Made by a program: the position numbers and the translations under genes. Below are positions 1 to 7,439 of a stretch of DNA of 12,808 nucleotides, one piece after another; the first letter of the stretch is position 1; every line of letters begins with the position of its first letter. The stretch comes from an archaeon (lineage in GTDB: Archaea; Iainarchaeota; Iainarchaeia; Iainarchaeales; Iainarchaeaceae): positions 1 through 12,808 of the forward strand of contig JANLHD010000125.1 in NCBI GenBank assembly GCA_024653865.1, written 5' to 3'. The notes below the pieces were generated by a model. It saw nothing but the letters and a program-made list of their open reading frames with translations. It ran no database searches and was not told the DNA's origin.

Positions 1-168
1 ATCTGTAAATGGCCTTTTTTTGAGATTGGTTCTTTGCGTATATTTGCCGATAGCTTTCTCTGCCCAAGACGCTGCTTATACTGCCCCCGTTCTTTTTTGG
101 TGGCACCCCCCCCAGAGGGACTTGGGCTTTTTGCCGCGCAAAAGCCCTTCGACTTTTCTTATTGCCAT
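1..168 (-). CDS. Possible partial gene for a small basic protein, frame broken at a G8 run
   Basis: An ATG at 168-166 lies about 26 bases downstream of a TATA-like box (TTTAAATTT, 190-198) on the same strand, the spacing of the leaderless promoters elsewhere in the window. The reading begins MAIRKVEGLLRGKKPKSLWG, a basic, natural-looking N-terminus, then crosses eight G (plus-strand C8, 106-113) and stops at 76-78 after 30 residues. With one G fewer, the frame stays open to the window edge and is Lys/Arg/Gln-rich (for example TKKERGQYKQRLGQRKLSAN). With one G more, it is also open to the edge. I see three readings: a homopolymer sequencing error, a genuine frameshift, or a real 30-residue peptide. 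I do not recognise the family. The promoter spacing is the best evidence; the reading after the G run is uncertain. Confidence 0.35.
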
Positions 169-258
169 ATTTACCCAAAGGGTTTGCAAAAATTTAAAGG
201 TTCGCCTAAAGGGTTCTGCGCAAACCTATAAATATCCCAAATCCATTATCCTTTACGC
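169..258. promoter_or_regulatory. Divergent promoter region with two TATA-like boxes and repeated motifs
   Basis: The leftward box is TTTAAATTT at 190-198, 26 bases from the ATG at 168. The rightward box is CTATAAATAT at 226-235, about 29 bases from the ATG at 259. Between and across them lie three imperfect direct repeats: AAAGGGTTTGC (177-187), AAAGGTTCGC (196-205) and AAAGGGTTCTGC (208-219). A 7-bp inverted repeat is also present, GGTTTGC at 181-187 and GCAAACC at 220-226. The boxes and repeats are seen directly; a role in regulator binding is inferred. The same 11-base string CTATAAATATC recurs at the promoter at 7410-7420. Confidence 0.55.
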
Positions 259-1584
259 ATGGCAAGCGAACAGAACGTCCCAAAGAACATCCTTCTTTTG
301 GGCCCTAGCGATCTTTTGAAAAAGGCGATTCCAAAGTTCAAGGCAAAGAGGATCAAGGAGTGGAAGAACAAGCAATTCCCGCTCTACGAATTCACGGAAA
401 AAAGCACGCGCATCGGAATCGCATCCTATGTATTCGGCTCCACGGCCGCGGCATCGAACATCGAGAGGCTAATTGATGAAGGCGCGGAAAATTTTTTGTT
501 CGTAACTTACGCAAGGCCGGTCGCGGAAGACATCGGCGTTGGCTCGATTGTTCTCCCCTCAAGGGCGGTGCGTGACGAGGGCACGAGCTTTCATTACCTA
601 AAGCCCGGAAAAAACGTGATTGGAAATGTTGAAATAGAAAAGAGGCTAAAGGAGGAATTCAAAAAGCAATCCCTCAAATCAACAATTGGCCTCACCTGGA
701 CCACCGATGCCCCGTTTTCAAAGGTGCGCAAATCAAAGGACCTCATAGAATCCAGAGCAAAGGTCGTCGACAACGAAACCGCATCGATGTTCGCGGTGGC
801 GCGCTTTCGCAACGTGAATTTGGGCGGAATACTTCTCGTGAACGCCAAGTCAATAAGGGAAATCATAGAGGAAAAAATATCCGACCCATTAAAGGAACTA
901 AAGAACCTTATTTTGGGCGTTGGAGTATCAACACTTGCCACCCGCAGTTTTTGGGATTCGCTAAATATAGAAAAAGAAACCGTCAAAATCGAGAAATCCG
1001 CGCCGCCACAAGCGGACGCAAAATTAATTGCGCAGTGGGATTTGCGCATAAACAAGGTCGAGGCGGCAATCGATTCAATCTCCGAGCAGGCAAAGCCATC
1101 CGGCGAGCACGAAGAGCTTTTGCTCGAGGCGCTTTTGGCAAAAAAAGAATTGTTTGTTGCGCAGTACCACACCACAAAAAGCAAGTATGTGCGCCTCAAG
1201 ATTTCCAAAGCCACGTTCGTGAAAATCGCGTCCGCGTGCGCCGATGTTTTGGACAAAATTTTTTCCGAAATAAGTGAAATCAACAAGCCCGGCGACCAAG
1301 CCATTGAATTGGAGGGAAGCGAGGGCGAGGTTGTTTACAATTCGGATGAAATAGCCGAGCAGATTTATGCCCAATTGGAGGGCGGGGAAGAACCCGAACT
1401 CTACAAGGCCGGCGAAGCGGTGCCGCCACTAAAGCCCGTGCACACCAGCAAGGCGATGGTGTTTCTTGTGAATTTGCCGCGCAGGTTCCGCTACAAGCCC
1501 TACTATCGGCAATTTTTCGAGTCGCCAAAAACCGTGGTGAAAGAGGTCCACCACAAGAGCTTTATCCCCAAGCAGGACCTATAA
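259..1584 (+). CDS. Nucleoside phosphorylase-like protein (PNP/UDP family) with long C-terminal extension
   Basis: 441 residues. The first ~230 match the purine-nucleoside/uridine phosphorylase fold. GSIVLPSRAVRDEGTSFHYL (95-114) resembles the family's VPxxAVRDEGTSxHY segment. TWTTDAPF (146-153) is the WTTDAPY motif. VVDNETASMFAVA (169-181) aligns with the nucleoside-binding motif usually written VEMExAxLFAVA; the Glu is kept but the Met before it is Asn. The usual phosphate-loop GDPxR near the N-terminus reads GPSD, and the GTxG segment after strand five reads TYARP, so phosphorolysis is doubtful. Family members are usually about 250 residues. Here ~200 more follow, with helical Glu/Lys-rich stretches, an acidic patch near 355-385 and a basic tail, which I do not recognise. 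The start is set by the TATA box 29 bases upstream. The stop overlaps the convergent gene by 6 bases. Confidence 0.75.
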   Translation: MASEQNVPKNILLLGPSDLLKKAIPKFKAKRIKEWKNKQFPLYEFTEKSTRIGIASYVFGSTAAASNIERLIDEGAENFLFVTYARPVAEDIGVGSIVLPSRAVRDEGTSFHYLKPGKNVIGNVEIEKRLKEEFKKQSLKSTIGLTWTTDAPFSKVRKSKDLIESRAKVVDNETASMFAVARFRNVNLGGILLVNAKSIREIIEEKISDPLKELKNLILGVGVSTLATRSFWDSLNIEKETVKIEKSAPPQADAKLIAQWDLRINKVEAAIDSISEQAKPSGEHEELLLEALLAKKELFVAQYHTTKSKYVRLKISKATFVKIASACADVLDKIFSEISEINKPGDQAIELEGSEGEVVYNSDEIAEQIYAQLEGGEEPELYKAGEAVPPLKPVHTSKAMVFLVNLPRRFRYKPYYRQFFESPKTVVKEVHHKSFIPKQDL

Positions 1585-2292
1585 TCCAAACACTATTTTT
1601 GCCAAGTACACCATCGGCACCAGCACCGGTTGGTGGATAAAGTAAATTGCGAGCGAATTCCTTCCAAGGAACGCGAGCGCATTTTCGGCGTTTTTGGGTT
1701 CGTGAACCCCGAACATTCTCTTTCCTTTTGGATAGAATGCGTGGCCAAGAAATACCCCCAAAAACACGGCGCCCATCCAGGGGAATACCGGGAAAAAATC
1801 AAGCGCGGAAATGGGCGGCGCAAACCCAATCCAGAAAAAGAATTCAAGTCCCAATGATTGCAAATCAAAAAAAAGCCACGAAAGAATTATTGCGAGCGCG
1901 ATTAGAAGCGATGCCTCCTTGCTTTTTGCGATGAATGCCCCGAGCAAGAGCGATGCGCCTATCAAATGCAAAATCCCGAATAAAATCGGCTGCTGAGGAA
2001 AAAATATCAGCGTCAAAACAGAGAGCACCACGCCCCCAGAGAACACGAGCATTGCGCGCACAAGCGTTCTTTTTTCAAAGCCCTCATTTTTGTTGTTGTA
2101 ACTAAGCGTCATTGACACTCCCACAAGGAGCAAAAATGACGATGCGGCGGCGAATTGGATGATTCCGGGAACGCCATCGTAGAGCGAAATTCGCGCGAGG
2201 CCAAAGTAGTTCAGGTCGAAGAGAAAGTGGAAAAAAACCATGAGAATTATTGCGATTCCGCGAAGCGCATCCACTTCCCAAAATCTTGGCAT
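1579..2292 (-). CDS. DUF1624 / HGSNAT-type polytopic membrane protein
   Basis: 237 residues, mostly hydrophobic, with about seven membrane helices. The N-terminus RFWEVDALRGIAIILMVFFH (3-22) is the signature of the DUF1624 family, related to the catalytic domain of eukaryotic heparan-alpha-glucosaminide acetyltransferase, with E6, D8, R11 and H22 at expected places. The C-terminus GRNSLAIYFIHQPVLVP is also typical of the family. Relatives are thought to move acyl groups across or within the membrane, but the archaeal substrate is unknown. The ATG at 2290-2292 follows AGAGGTAA, a Shine-Dalgarno sequence overlapping the stop codon of the upstream 55-residue gene. Only 4 bases separate that stop from this start, so the two are almost certainly co-transcribed and coupled. 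The stop overlaps the end of the phosphorylase-like gene tail to tail. Family call firm; enzymatic role unproven. Confidence 0.85.
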   Translation of the reverse strand: MPRFWEVDALRGIAIILMVFFHFLFDLNYFGLARISLYDGVPGIIQFAAASSFLLLVGVSMTLSYNNKNEGFEKRTLVRAMLVFSGGVVLSVLTLIFFPQQPILFGILHLIGASLLLGAFIAKSKEASLLIALAIILSWLFFDLQSLGLEFFFWIGFAPPISALDFFPVFPWMGAVFLGVFLGHAFYPKGKRMFGVHEPKNAENALAFLGRNSLAIYFIHQPVLVPMVYLAKIVFGL

Positions 2293-2296
2293 TCGC

Positions 2297-2464
2297 TTAC
2301 CTCTTGAAAAAACCCATTATTTTGGAAACAAATCCCTTTCGGGGAATTTTTGCTGGGGCTAGGTTTTTTTGCAAAGGCGCGTCCATTTTGTCGAGGTCGC
2401 GTTCGATTCTCTGCGCCTCGGCCTCCATGTTGCGCAAAACCTTGTGGTGCAAATCGCTTACCAT
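2297..2464 (-). CDS. Small 55-residue protein, coupled to the DUF1624 gene
   Basis: Translation on the minus strand gives 55 residues, starting MVSDLHHKVLRNMEAEAQRI and ending SKIMGFFKR. Residues 1-35 look like one charged amphipathic helix with coiled-coil character (LHHKVL, AEAQRIERDLDKM). A Pro/Ala/Lys linker follows, then a short hydrophobic, basic tail (GFVSKIMGFFKR) that could lie on a membrane surface. A TATA-like box (AAATAAATAC, 2485-2494) sits 25 bases before the ATG, which supports a leaderless transcript. The stop TAA is 4 bases from the DUF1624 start and overlaps its Shine-Dalgarno sequence. No family recognised. Promoter spacing and tight coupling argue that it is real; a role as accessory subunit of the membrane protein is inference. 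Confidence 0.65.
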   Translation of the reverse strand: MVSDLHHKVLRNMEAEAQRIERDLDKMDAPLQKNLAPAKIPRKGFVSKIMGFFKR

Positions 2465-2484
2465 GCACAAATTACTCGTGCCAA

Positions 2485-2494
2485 GTATTTATTT
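2485..2494 (-). promoter_or_regulatory. TATA-like box of the 55-residue gene / DUF1624 unit
   Basis: AAATAAATAC on the minus strand, centred 25 bases upstream of the ATG at 2464, as expected for a leaderless archaeal promoter. A perfect inverted repeat abuts it on the upstream side. Confidence 0.5.
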
Positions 2495-2516
2495 CTTGTG
2501 CGCATAAGCGCACAAG
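2495..2516. repeat. Perfect 9-bp inverted repeat (hairpin or operator)
   Basis: CTTGTGCGC (2495-2503), ATAA loop, GCGCACAAG (2508-2516). It lies 17 bases downstream of the nrdJ stop codon and directly upstream of the next TATA-like box. No T-run follows it on the minus strand, so it is not a classical terminator. It could be a 3'-end hairpin for nrdJ mRNA or a palindromic operator for the downstream unit. Confidence 0.6.
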
Positions 2517-2533
2517 TGCGCAAAATTCTGTTT

Positions 2534-5500
2534 TCAGCTGCAGCCGCTCGTGGTTCCGCAGTCCTCGCACACGGTGCACGAACCATTGCGCTTGACCTTC
2601 ATTGAAGCGCATGAACCGCACTGGTCACCCGTATAACCGCGCTCGAGCGCCACCTTTATGCGAATCTCGTCCTCGCTTGGCTCTTGCCTGTCCATTTCCT
2701 CAATGGTTTTGGGCCTTCTTGCTTCTTCCTGGGGCGTTGGCTGGACAATTTTTTTTTGCTCCCCCATTACATCCGAACCGTTTATGGGCTTCACGTGCAC
2801 AAAATCCGTCCTGTTCAGGTACTCGTACCCGAGCACCCTGAAAATGTAGTCGATTATTGACGTCGCGGATTTTATGGACTCGTGCCCCGTAACCACTCCG
2901 CTGGGCTCGAAGCGCGTGAAAGTGAACGAATCCACGAACTCGTCGAGTGGAACACCGTACTGCAGTGACTTTGAAATCGAGACTGCAAAGCAGTTCAATA
3001 GCGCCCTGTAGGATGCGCCTTCTTTGTACATGTCGATGAAAATCTCGCCCAAAGAGCCGTCGGGGTATTCCCCTGTTTTAATGAACACTTTGTGGCCGCC
3101 GATTGTCGCCTCCTGCACAAACCCGTGCCTCTTTGTCGGCAACTTGTGCTTTTGCAGCCGCGTCTCTATTTTTTGCTGGATTTGCTGCGGGCCAATGGTC
3201 TCGTCGACATCATCCTCGTCACCGAGCCACGCAATCTCATCCTCGTCCGCAATGCTGTTGAGCGGCTGCGAGAGCTTCGAACCGTCCCTATAAAGCGCAT
3301 TGGCCTTCAGCATGAGCTGCCAAGACTGGAGGTATGCGTCCTTTATTTCCTCCACTGTGCTGTGGTTTGGCATGTTAATGGTTTTGCTGATTGCCCCGGT
3401 AATGAATGGCTGGGCCGCGGCCATCATCTTGATGTGCCCCATGTGCAAAATGAACCTCTTGCCCTTTCTCCCGCACTTGCTCGCGCAATCAAACACGGGC
3501 AGGTGCCGCTCTTTTAGGTGCGGCGCGCCCTCTATTGTCATGGTGCCGCACACATAATCATTTGCCTGCTCGATTTCCTGCCTCGAAAACCCGATTGCCG
3601 CTAGCATGTTGAAGTCGGCGGAATTCAATTGCTTCTCCGAAAAACCGAGTTTCTCCCTGCAGAATTGCTCGCCGAGCGTGTACTTGTTGAACACGAACTT
3701 CAGGTCGAACGCGTTCGGAAGCTGCGCTTCAAGCTCCGCAATCTTGTCCTCGGTGAAGCCCTTTGCAAGCAGAGTCTCCCTGTTTATTGATGGCGCGCCC
3801 TCGAGCGTCCCCGTTCCCTTCACATACTTTATCATTTCGTCAATTTGCTGCTCCATGTAACCCATTTTCCTAAGCGCCCTTGGCACAGATTGGTTCACAA
3901 TCTTGAAATAGCCCCCGCCCGCGAGCTTCTTGAATTTCACCTGGGCAAAATCCGGTTCTATTCCCGTGGTGTCACAATCCATTATGAGCCCAATTGTTCC
4001 GGTCGGCGCAATTACGGTTACCTGCGCGTTCCTATACCCGTGCATTTCACCCAAAGTGAGCGCCCGGTCCCACGCGTCCCTTGCCGCATCAAGCAGCCTC
4101 TTCGAAACCTTTTCCGGGTTTATTCCCGTGGGCTTTATTGCAAGCCCCTCGTACTCGCTTTGCTTGGCATTGTACGCCGCCCTTCTGTGGTTTCTAATGA
4201 CGCGCAGCATGGGTTCGCGGTTCGCCTCAAACCTCGGGAACGCGCCCAGTGATTCCGCCATTTCAGCGGACGTCGCATAGGATTCACCGCACATAATCGC
4301 TGTGAGTGCACCCGCAATTGCCCTGCCCTCGTCGGAATCGTACGGTATTCCGCTTACCATCAAAAGATTGCCCAAATTTGCATACCCCAGGCCAAGGGTC
4401 CTGTAATCATAGCTCTTCCTCGCAATCTCCTTTGCGGGAAACTGCGCCATCAAAACGCTTATTTCAAGCACTATTGTCCAAAGCCTTGTCGCGTGCCGAA
4501 ACTCGCTTATTTTGAATGCCCCGTCCTCGCCCAAAAAGTGGATGAGGTTAATGCTCGCAAGGTTGCATGCGGTGTCATCAAGGAACATGTACTCGGAGCA
4601 ATTGTGGACTGAAATCCCATTCGCTATGAATGAGTGCGTGAACGGCTCGGTGAGGTCGTAAACTTTTTGCTCTCCGATGTAGGTGAGGCTTTTTACCCTG
4701 TCAAATGGCCTGTCTTGGTATGTTGTCACTGTCGCGTTCATTTCCGCCAATTTCGCATTTTTTTGGGATTCTTCCATGAACCCTATATTTTTCTCGAAAA
4801 GAATCCTTGAACTCCTGGAAATCCTCAATGAGTGCATTTCCCTTACTTTGTATTCCTTTAATCCCCCTTTTCCGTCGGGAAGCAATGCGGTTTCTTTTCC
4901 CGCCCTCCGGTTCATATAAAGTTTGCTCTTGATTCCGAACCCAAGCAGCATTATCTGCACGCCTTTGAGGAGCTCGAGGCTTGTCAGGTCGAGTGAAACA
5001 TACTGGCTTTTCTCGCCGTAGTTCGCTACCGTGCCGTCCGCGGTAAACAGGCCCTGAAGCACGTACTTTTGTTCCCCGAGGCTCAGTCCGAATATTTTTT
5101 CGGAAACCTTTTTTTCGTGCGATTTTTGCGTAAAATCAACGAAAGGCGAGACTTTTTTCAATCCGCTTTCCATGACAATGTTGATTTTCGAAGTGGTTTG
5201 CGTTTCCAAAAGCATTGTTCCGGAATTCTTGTGTGTTTTCTTTTCGAATTCTTTGCTGCAGTAATCGGCGATTTTTTGCATTACAGCTTTTTCGTCGTGT
5301 TTTGACATTGTGAGCTGGATTTTGCCCCCCGAGCCACAGCCGTCCCCGAGATAAATTCCAATAAGCCTGAAGAAATCCTTGTCCTGCGGCTCCCTGATTT
5401 CTCCCGTTTCTTTTGAGGGGAGGCAAACGAAGTCGTCTTTTGTGAGTTCGCATGCCGCTACGAAACCCCTGTTGTCTGTGTAAACACGGTGGTCTGCAGT

Positions 5501-7105
5501 AAGTTTTATTTCATAGCCAGAATTTGTTTCAAGCATGTAAACCGGTTTTGTGCCAGTTTCAAAGGAACCTTGGGTAAATCCTGTGCTCATTTCCCCAAGA
5601 TTCGTAATCAGTTCCGTTTCTTTTCCGACAATAAAGTCGATTCTTTTCCATCCCTGTTCCTTTGTAAGAACCAAAGTGTCTCCGGTCACGCACGGGTTGC
5701 TCGCATTGATTCTCCCGTCATTCGGGCACGTGTGCCACTCATTTATGGTCGTATCAAACTGCAATCCAGGGTCCGCGGAGTGCCACGCCGCCCTTGCAAT
5801 GTCATTCCACAATTTGCGTGCGCTGAGTTTTTTCGCAATTTTGCCGTTTGTCCTGTTGACAAGGTCCCAATCATCATCATTGAGCACCGCCTCTATGAAA
5901 TCATTCGTGAGCCTTATGCTGTTGTTCGAATTCTGCCCCGAAACCGTGAGGTATGCCTCGGAATTGTAATTCGTGTCATAGGTCGCGAAATCAATTTTTC
6001 TCTCCCCCTGTTCGGAGAGCTGTATGACGCGCAAAATGTAATTCGCGGGCACGTTCGCCTTGATTGCCATCCTAATTGCGGTCTTTAGCCCCTTGTTCTT
6101 TTTCACGTCCGTTGACTTTCCCTCGAACGCCGCGCGCATTATCTCATTCAAATAAAAGTTGCATGCCTTGGAGCCCGCGACCAGTGCCGCCACTTTTTGC
6201 TCCTCCAAAACTTTCCAGTTCACAAACTCCACTATGTCCGGGTGGTCAACATCTAGGCAAACCATTTTTGCCGCCCTTCTCGTTGTCCCGCCGCTCTTAA
6301 TTGCGCCCGCCGCCCTGTCAAACACCTTCAGAAATGACATCAGCCCGGAGCTAACCCCGCCTCCGGAAAGCGGCTCTCCCCCGCCCCTTAGGGATGAAAA
6401 ATTCGTCCCAGTTCCAGAACCATACTTGAAGAGCCTTGCCTCGCGCGTAGCAAGGTCGAAAATGCCGCCCTCGTTCACGAGGTCATCGCGCACAGATTGT
6501 ATAAAGCATGCATGCGGCTGAGGATGGGTGTACGAGTCCTCGGATCTCTTCACATCCCCGGTTTTTGCGTCAACATAATAGTGCCCCTGCGCCGGCCCAT
6601 TGATTCCATAATAATGCGCAAGACCGGTGTTGAACCATTGCGGCGAATTGGGCGCGGCATATTGGTTCATGAGCATGAACTTGAGTTCGTCCTCGAACGC
6701 CTGTGCATCCGCTTCTGTGGCAAAATAATCATGCTCTTCGCCCCACCATCTCCAGGTCTCCGCAAGCCTTGACACCACTTGCTTTGCGCTCTTCTCGGGG
6801 CCAAATTTCTGCTTCCCGTTTTCCATTATGGGTTCGCCATTCTTGTCGAATTGCGGTATTCCGGCTTTTCTGAAGTATTTTTGCGCGAGGATGTCGGTTG
6901 CAATCTGCGACCACTGCTTGGGGACCTCAACGTCCTTCATTTCAAAAACAGTGCTGCCGTCGGGGTTTCTTATAACCGAAGTTCTATAGGAATATTCGAC
7001 GCTATCCAAAGGGTCCTTTCCTTTTTCCGTAAAGACCCTGTCTATTGAAAGTCCCTTTCCGCTTTTTTGGGGAGTTCCCACTTTAACCGCGTCATTTTCA
7101 TCCAT
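2534..7105 (-). CDS. nrdJ: Adenosylcobalamin-dependent (class II) ribonucleotide reductase with intein
   Basis: 1523 residues; 1159 without the intein (472-835). It reduces ribonucleotides to deoxyribonucleotides using a thiyl radical generated from adenosylcobalamin. The catalytic set reads N470-P471-[intein]-C836-S837-E838, matching the N/C/E triad of Thermotoga NrdJ. The redox pair is C200 (PHACFIQSV) and C847 ([11 protein letters not shown]), 11 residues after the radical Cys as in that enzyme. The phosphate-site region [20 protein letters not shown] is at 1031-1050. Residues ~1325-1430 form the TSCPD-type region of long NrdJ proteins. A C-terminal cysteine cluster (C1496, C1499, C1510, C1513, C1516, C1522) should carry the zinc ribbon/reducing cysteines. 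Two segments 90 residues apart (1081-1110 and 1171-1200) are similar, both with GTxTxEGAP. GAGGTG (7113-7118) lies 7 bases before the ATG. Length and wording resemble bacterial long NrdJ. Confidence 0.96.
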   Translation of the reverse strand: MDENDAVKVGTPQKSGKGLSIDRVFTEKGKDPLDSVEYSYRTSVIRNPDGSTVFEMKDVEVPKQWSQIATDILAQKYFRKAGIPQFDKNGEPIMENGKQKFGPEKSAKQVVSRLAETWRWWGEEHDYFATEADAQAFEDELKFMLMNQYAAPNSPQWFNTGLAHYYGINGPAQGHYYVDAKTGDVKRSEDSYTHPQPHACFIQSVRDDLVNEGGIFDLATREARLFKYGSGTGTNFSSLRGGGEPLSGGGVSSGLMSFLKVFDRAAGAIKSGGTTRRAAKMVCLDVDHPDIVEFVNWKVLEEQKVAALVAGSKACNFYLNEIMRAAFEGKSTDVKKNKGLKTAIRMAIKANVPANYILRVIQLSEQGERKIDFATYDTNYNSEAYLTVSGQNSNNSIRLTNDFIEAVLNDDDWDLVNRTNGKIAKKLSARKLWNDIARAAWHSADPGLQFDTTINEWHTCPNDGRINASNPCVTGDTLVLTKEQGWKRIDFIVGKETELITNLGEMSTGFTQGSFETGTKPVYMLETNSGYEIKLTADHRVYTDNRGFVAACELTKDDFVCLPSKETGEIREPQDKDFFRLIGIYLGDGCGSGGKIQLTMSKHDEKAVMQKIADYCSKEFEKKTHKNSGTMLLETQTTSKINIVMESGLKKVSPFVDFTQKSHEKKVSEKIFGLSLGEQKYVLQGLFTADGTVANYGEKSQYVSLDLTSLELLKGVQIMLLGFGIKSKLYMNRRAGKETALLPDGKGGLKEYKVREMHSLRISRSSRILFEKNIGFMEESQKNAKLAEMNATVTTYQDRPFDRVKSLTYIGEQKVYDLTEPFTHSFIANGISVHNCSEYMFLDDTACNLASINLIHFLGEDGAFKISEFRHATRLWTIVLEISVLMAQFPAKEIARKSYDYRTLGLGYANLGNLLMVSGIPYDSDEGRAIAGALTAIMCGESYATSAEMAESLGAFPRFEANREPMLRVIRNHRRAAYNAKQSEYEGLAIKPTGINPEKVSKRLLDAARDAWDRALTLGEMHGYRNAQVTVIAPTGTIGLIMDCDTTGIEPDFAQVKFKKLAGGGYFKIVNQSVPRALRKMGYMEQQIDEMIKYVKGTGTLEGAPSINRETLLAKGFTEDKIAELEAQLPNAFDLKFVFNKYTLGEQFCREKLGFSEKQLNSADFNMLAAIGFSRQEIEQANDYVCGTMTIEGAPHLKERHLPVFDCASKCGRKGKRFILHMGHIKMMAAAQPFITGAISKTINMPNHSTVEEIKDAYLQSWQLMLKANALYRDGSKLSQPLNSIADEDEIAWLGDEDDVDETIGPQQIQQKIETRLQKHKLPTKRHGFVQEATIGGHKVFIKTGEYPDGSLGEIFIDMYKEGASYRALLNCFAVSISKSLQYGVPLDEFVDSFTFTRFEPSGVVTGHESIKSATSIIDYIFRVLGYEYLNRTDFVHVKPINGSDVMGEQKKIVQPTPQEEARRPKTIEEMDRQEPSEDEIRIKVALERGYTGDQCGSCASMKVKRNGSCTVCEDCGTTSGCS
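4601..5692 (-). mobile_element. Intein with LAGLIDADG homing endonuclease domain, inserted in nrdJ
   Basis: 364 residues (472-835 of the precursor). It starts with C472 ([10 protein letters not shown], block A) and ends ISVHN (831-835), followed by C836 as the +1 nucleophile. Block B is LTADHRVYT (535-543), with the TxxH motif. Block F is [15 protein letters not shown] (816-830). Two endonuclease motifs are present, [10 protein letters not shown] (581-590) and [10 protein letters not shown] (683-692), each keeping its catalytic Asp, so the homing endonuclease appears intact. All splicing residues (Cys1, His in block B, penultimate His, terminal Asn, Cys+1) are present, so self-splicing is expected. 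The insertion lies between Pro471 and the radical Cys836, so unspliced protein should be inactive. Codons look more A/T-ending (GGA, AGA, CTT) than in the surrounding extein. Confidence 0.96.
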
Positions 7106-7112
7106 TTTGTTG

Positions 7113-7118
7113 CACCTC
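7113..7118 (-). promoter_or_regulatory. Strong Shine-Dalgarno site of nrdJ
   Basis: GAGGTG on the minus strand, 7 bases before the ATG at 7103-7105. It fixes the nrdJ start and shows that this transcript has a leader, unlike several neighbours with leaderless spacing. Confidence 0.75.
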
Positions 7119-7131
7119 GTGAGCCTGTTCT

Positions 7132-7180
7132 TTCCCTAACCCCTGTAAGGGAATTATATGATTGAAACGTAATATAAAAA
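7132..7180 (-). promoter_or_regulatory. Probable nrdJ promoter region
   Basis: CATATAATTC (7151-7160, minus strand) would place the transcript start near 7131 and give a leader of about 25 bases. TTTTTATATTACG (about 7168-7180) is an alternative box. A 6-bp inverted repeat, TTCCCT (7132-7137) and AGGGAA (7148-7153), lies between box and leader, where a repressor could act. Which box is used cannot be decided from sequence. Confidence 0.45.
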
Positions 7181-7409
7181 GCTTTTCACTGAATAATTTA
7201 AGTTCATATCACTTACTTTTAATGTTAATTTATCTGTTTTTCTAACTTAATTTTACTATTTTAAAATAAAATTTAGCATTCTTAATCGATTTAGTTGCCA
7301 AAACTTAGCTTTTCGAATAAAGTTTTTGGTCGCTTCAAAGACCATGCAGGGAATTTTGCAAAAGTTTAGGAAATTTTTTTTGCGCCCTTGTAGCAGGGGC
7401 ACTGCATAT
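7161..7409. other. AT-rich gene-free stretch between nrdJ and the small membrane operon
   Basis: No convincing reading frame on either strand. About one base in five is G or C between 7155 and 7325, far below the genes on either side. It holds a small inverted repeat, TGGTC (7327-7331) and GACCA (7340-7344), an eight-T run (7374-7381), and then a GC-richer stretch leading into the promoter at 7410. It may simply be promoter DNA for two divergent genes. No riboswitch or RNA gene was recognised. Confidence 0.5.
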
Positions 7410-7419
7410 CTATAAATAT
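7410..7419 (+). promoter_or_regulatory. TATA-like box of the small membrane operon
   Basis: CTATAAATAT, centred about 26 bases before the ATG at 7440. It is identical over 11 bases to the box upstream of the gene at 259. A leaderless transcript starting at or near the ATG is expected. Confidence 0.65.
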
Positions 7420-7439
7420 CAAAATAACCTTAATTGGGC

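Noticed and set aside
124..147. Hairpin GGGCTTTT/AAAAGCCC as a possible terminator
   Set aside because: It lies inside the putative leaderless minus-strand gene, where it encodes EGLLRGKKP; no rightward gene ends before it within the window.
20..319. Rightward open frame of 99 residues, and an overlapping 65-residue one at 34-231
   Set aside because: Low-complexity, Cys/Phe-rich translation; it runs through both TATA-like boxes and into the phosphorylase-like gene in another frame, with no ribosome site.
594..1304. 236-residue antisense frame inside the phosphorylase-like gene
   Set aside because: It is the shadow of a well-supported coding frame; its Ser/Phe/Ala composition is typical of antisense translation.
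5489..6088. 199-residue rightward frame opposite nrdJ
   Set aside because: The opposite strand encodes conserved NrdJ and intein residues; no independent start or promoter signal.
7119..7409. Cobalamin riboswitch upstream of the B12-dependent reductase
   Set aside because: The leader appears to be only about 25-45 bases, and no B12-box-like sequence was seen on either strand; a covariance-model search would settle it.
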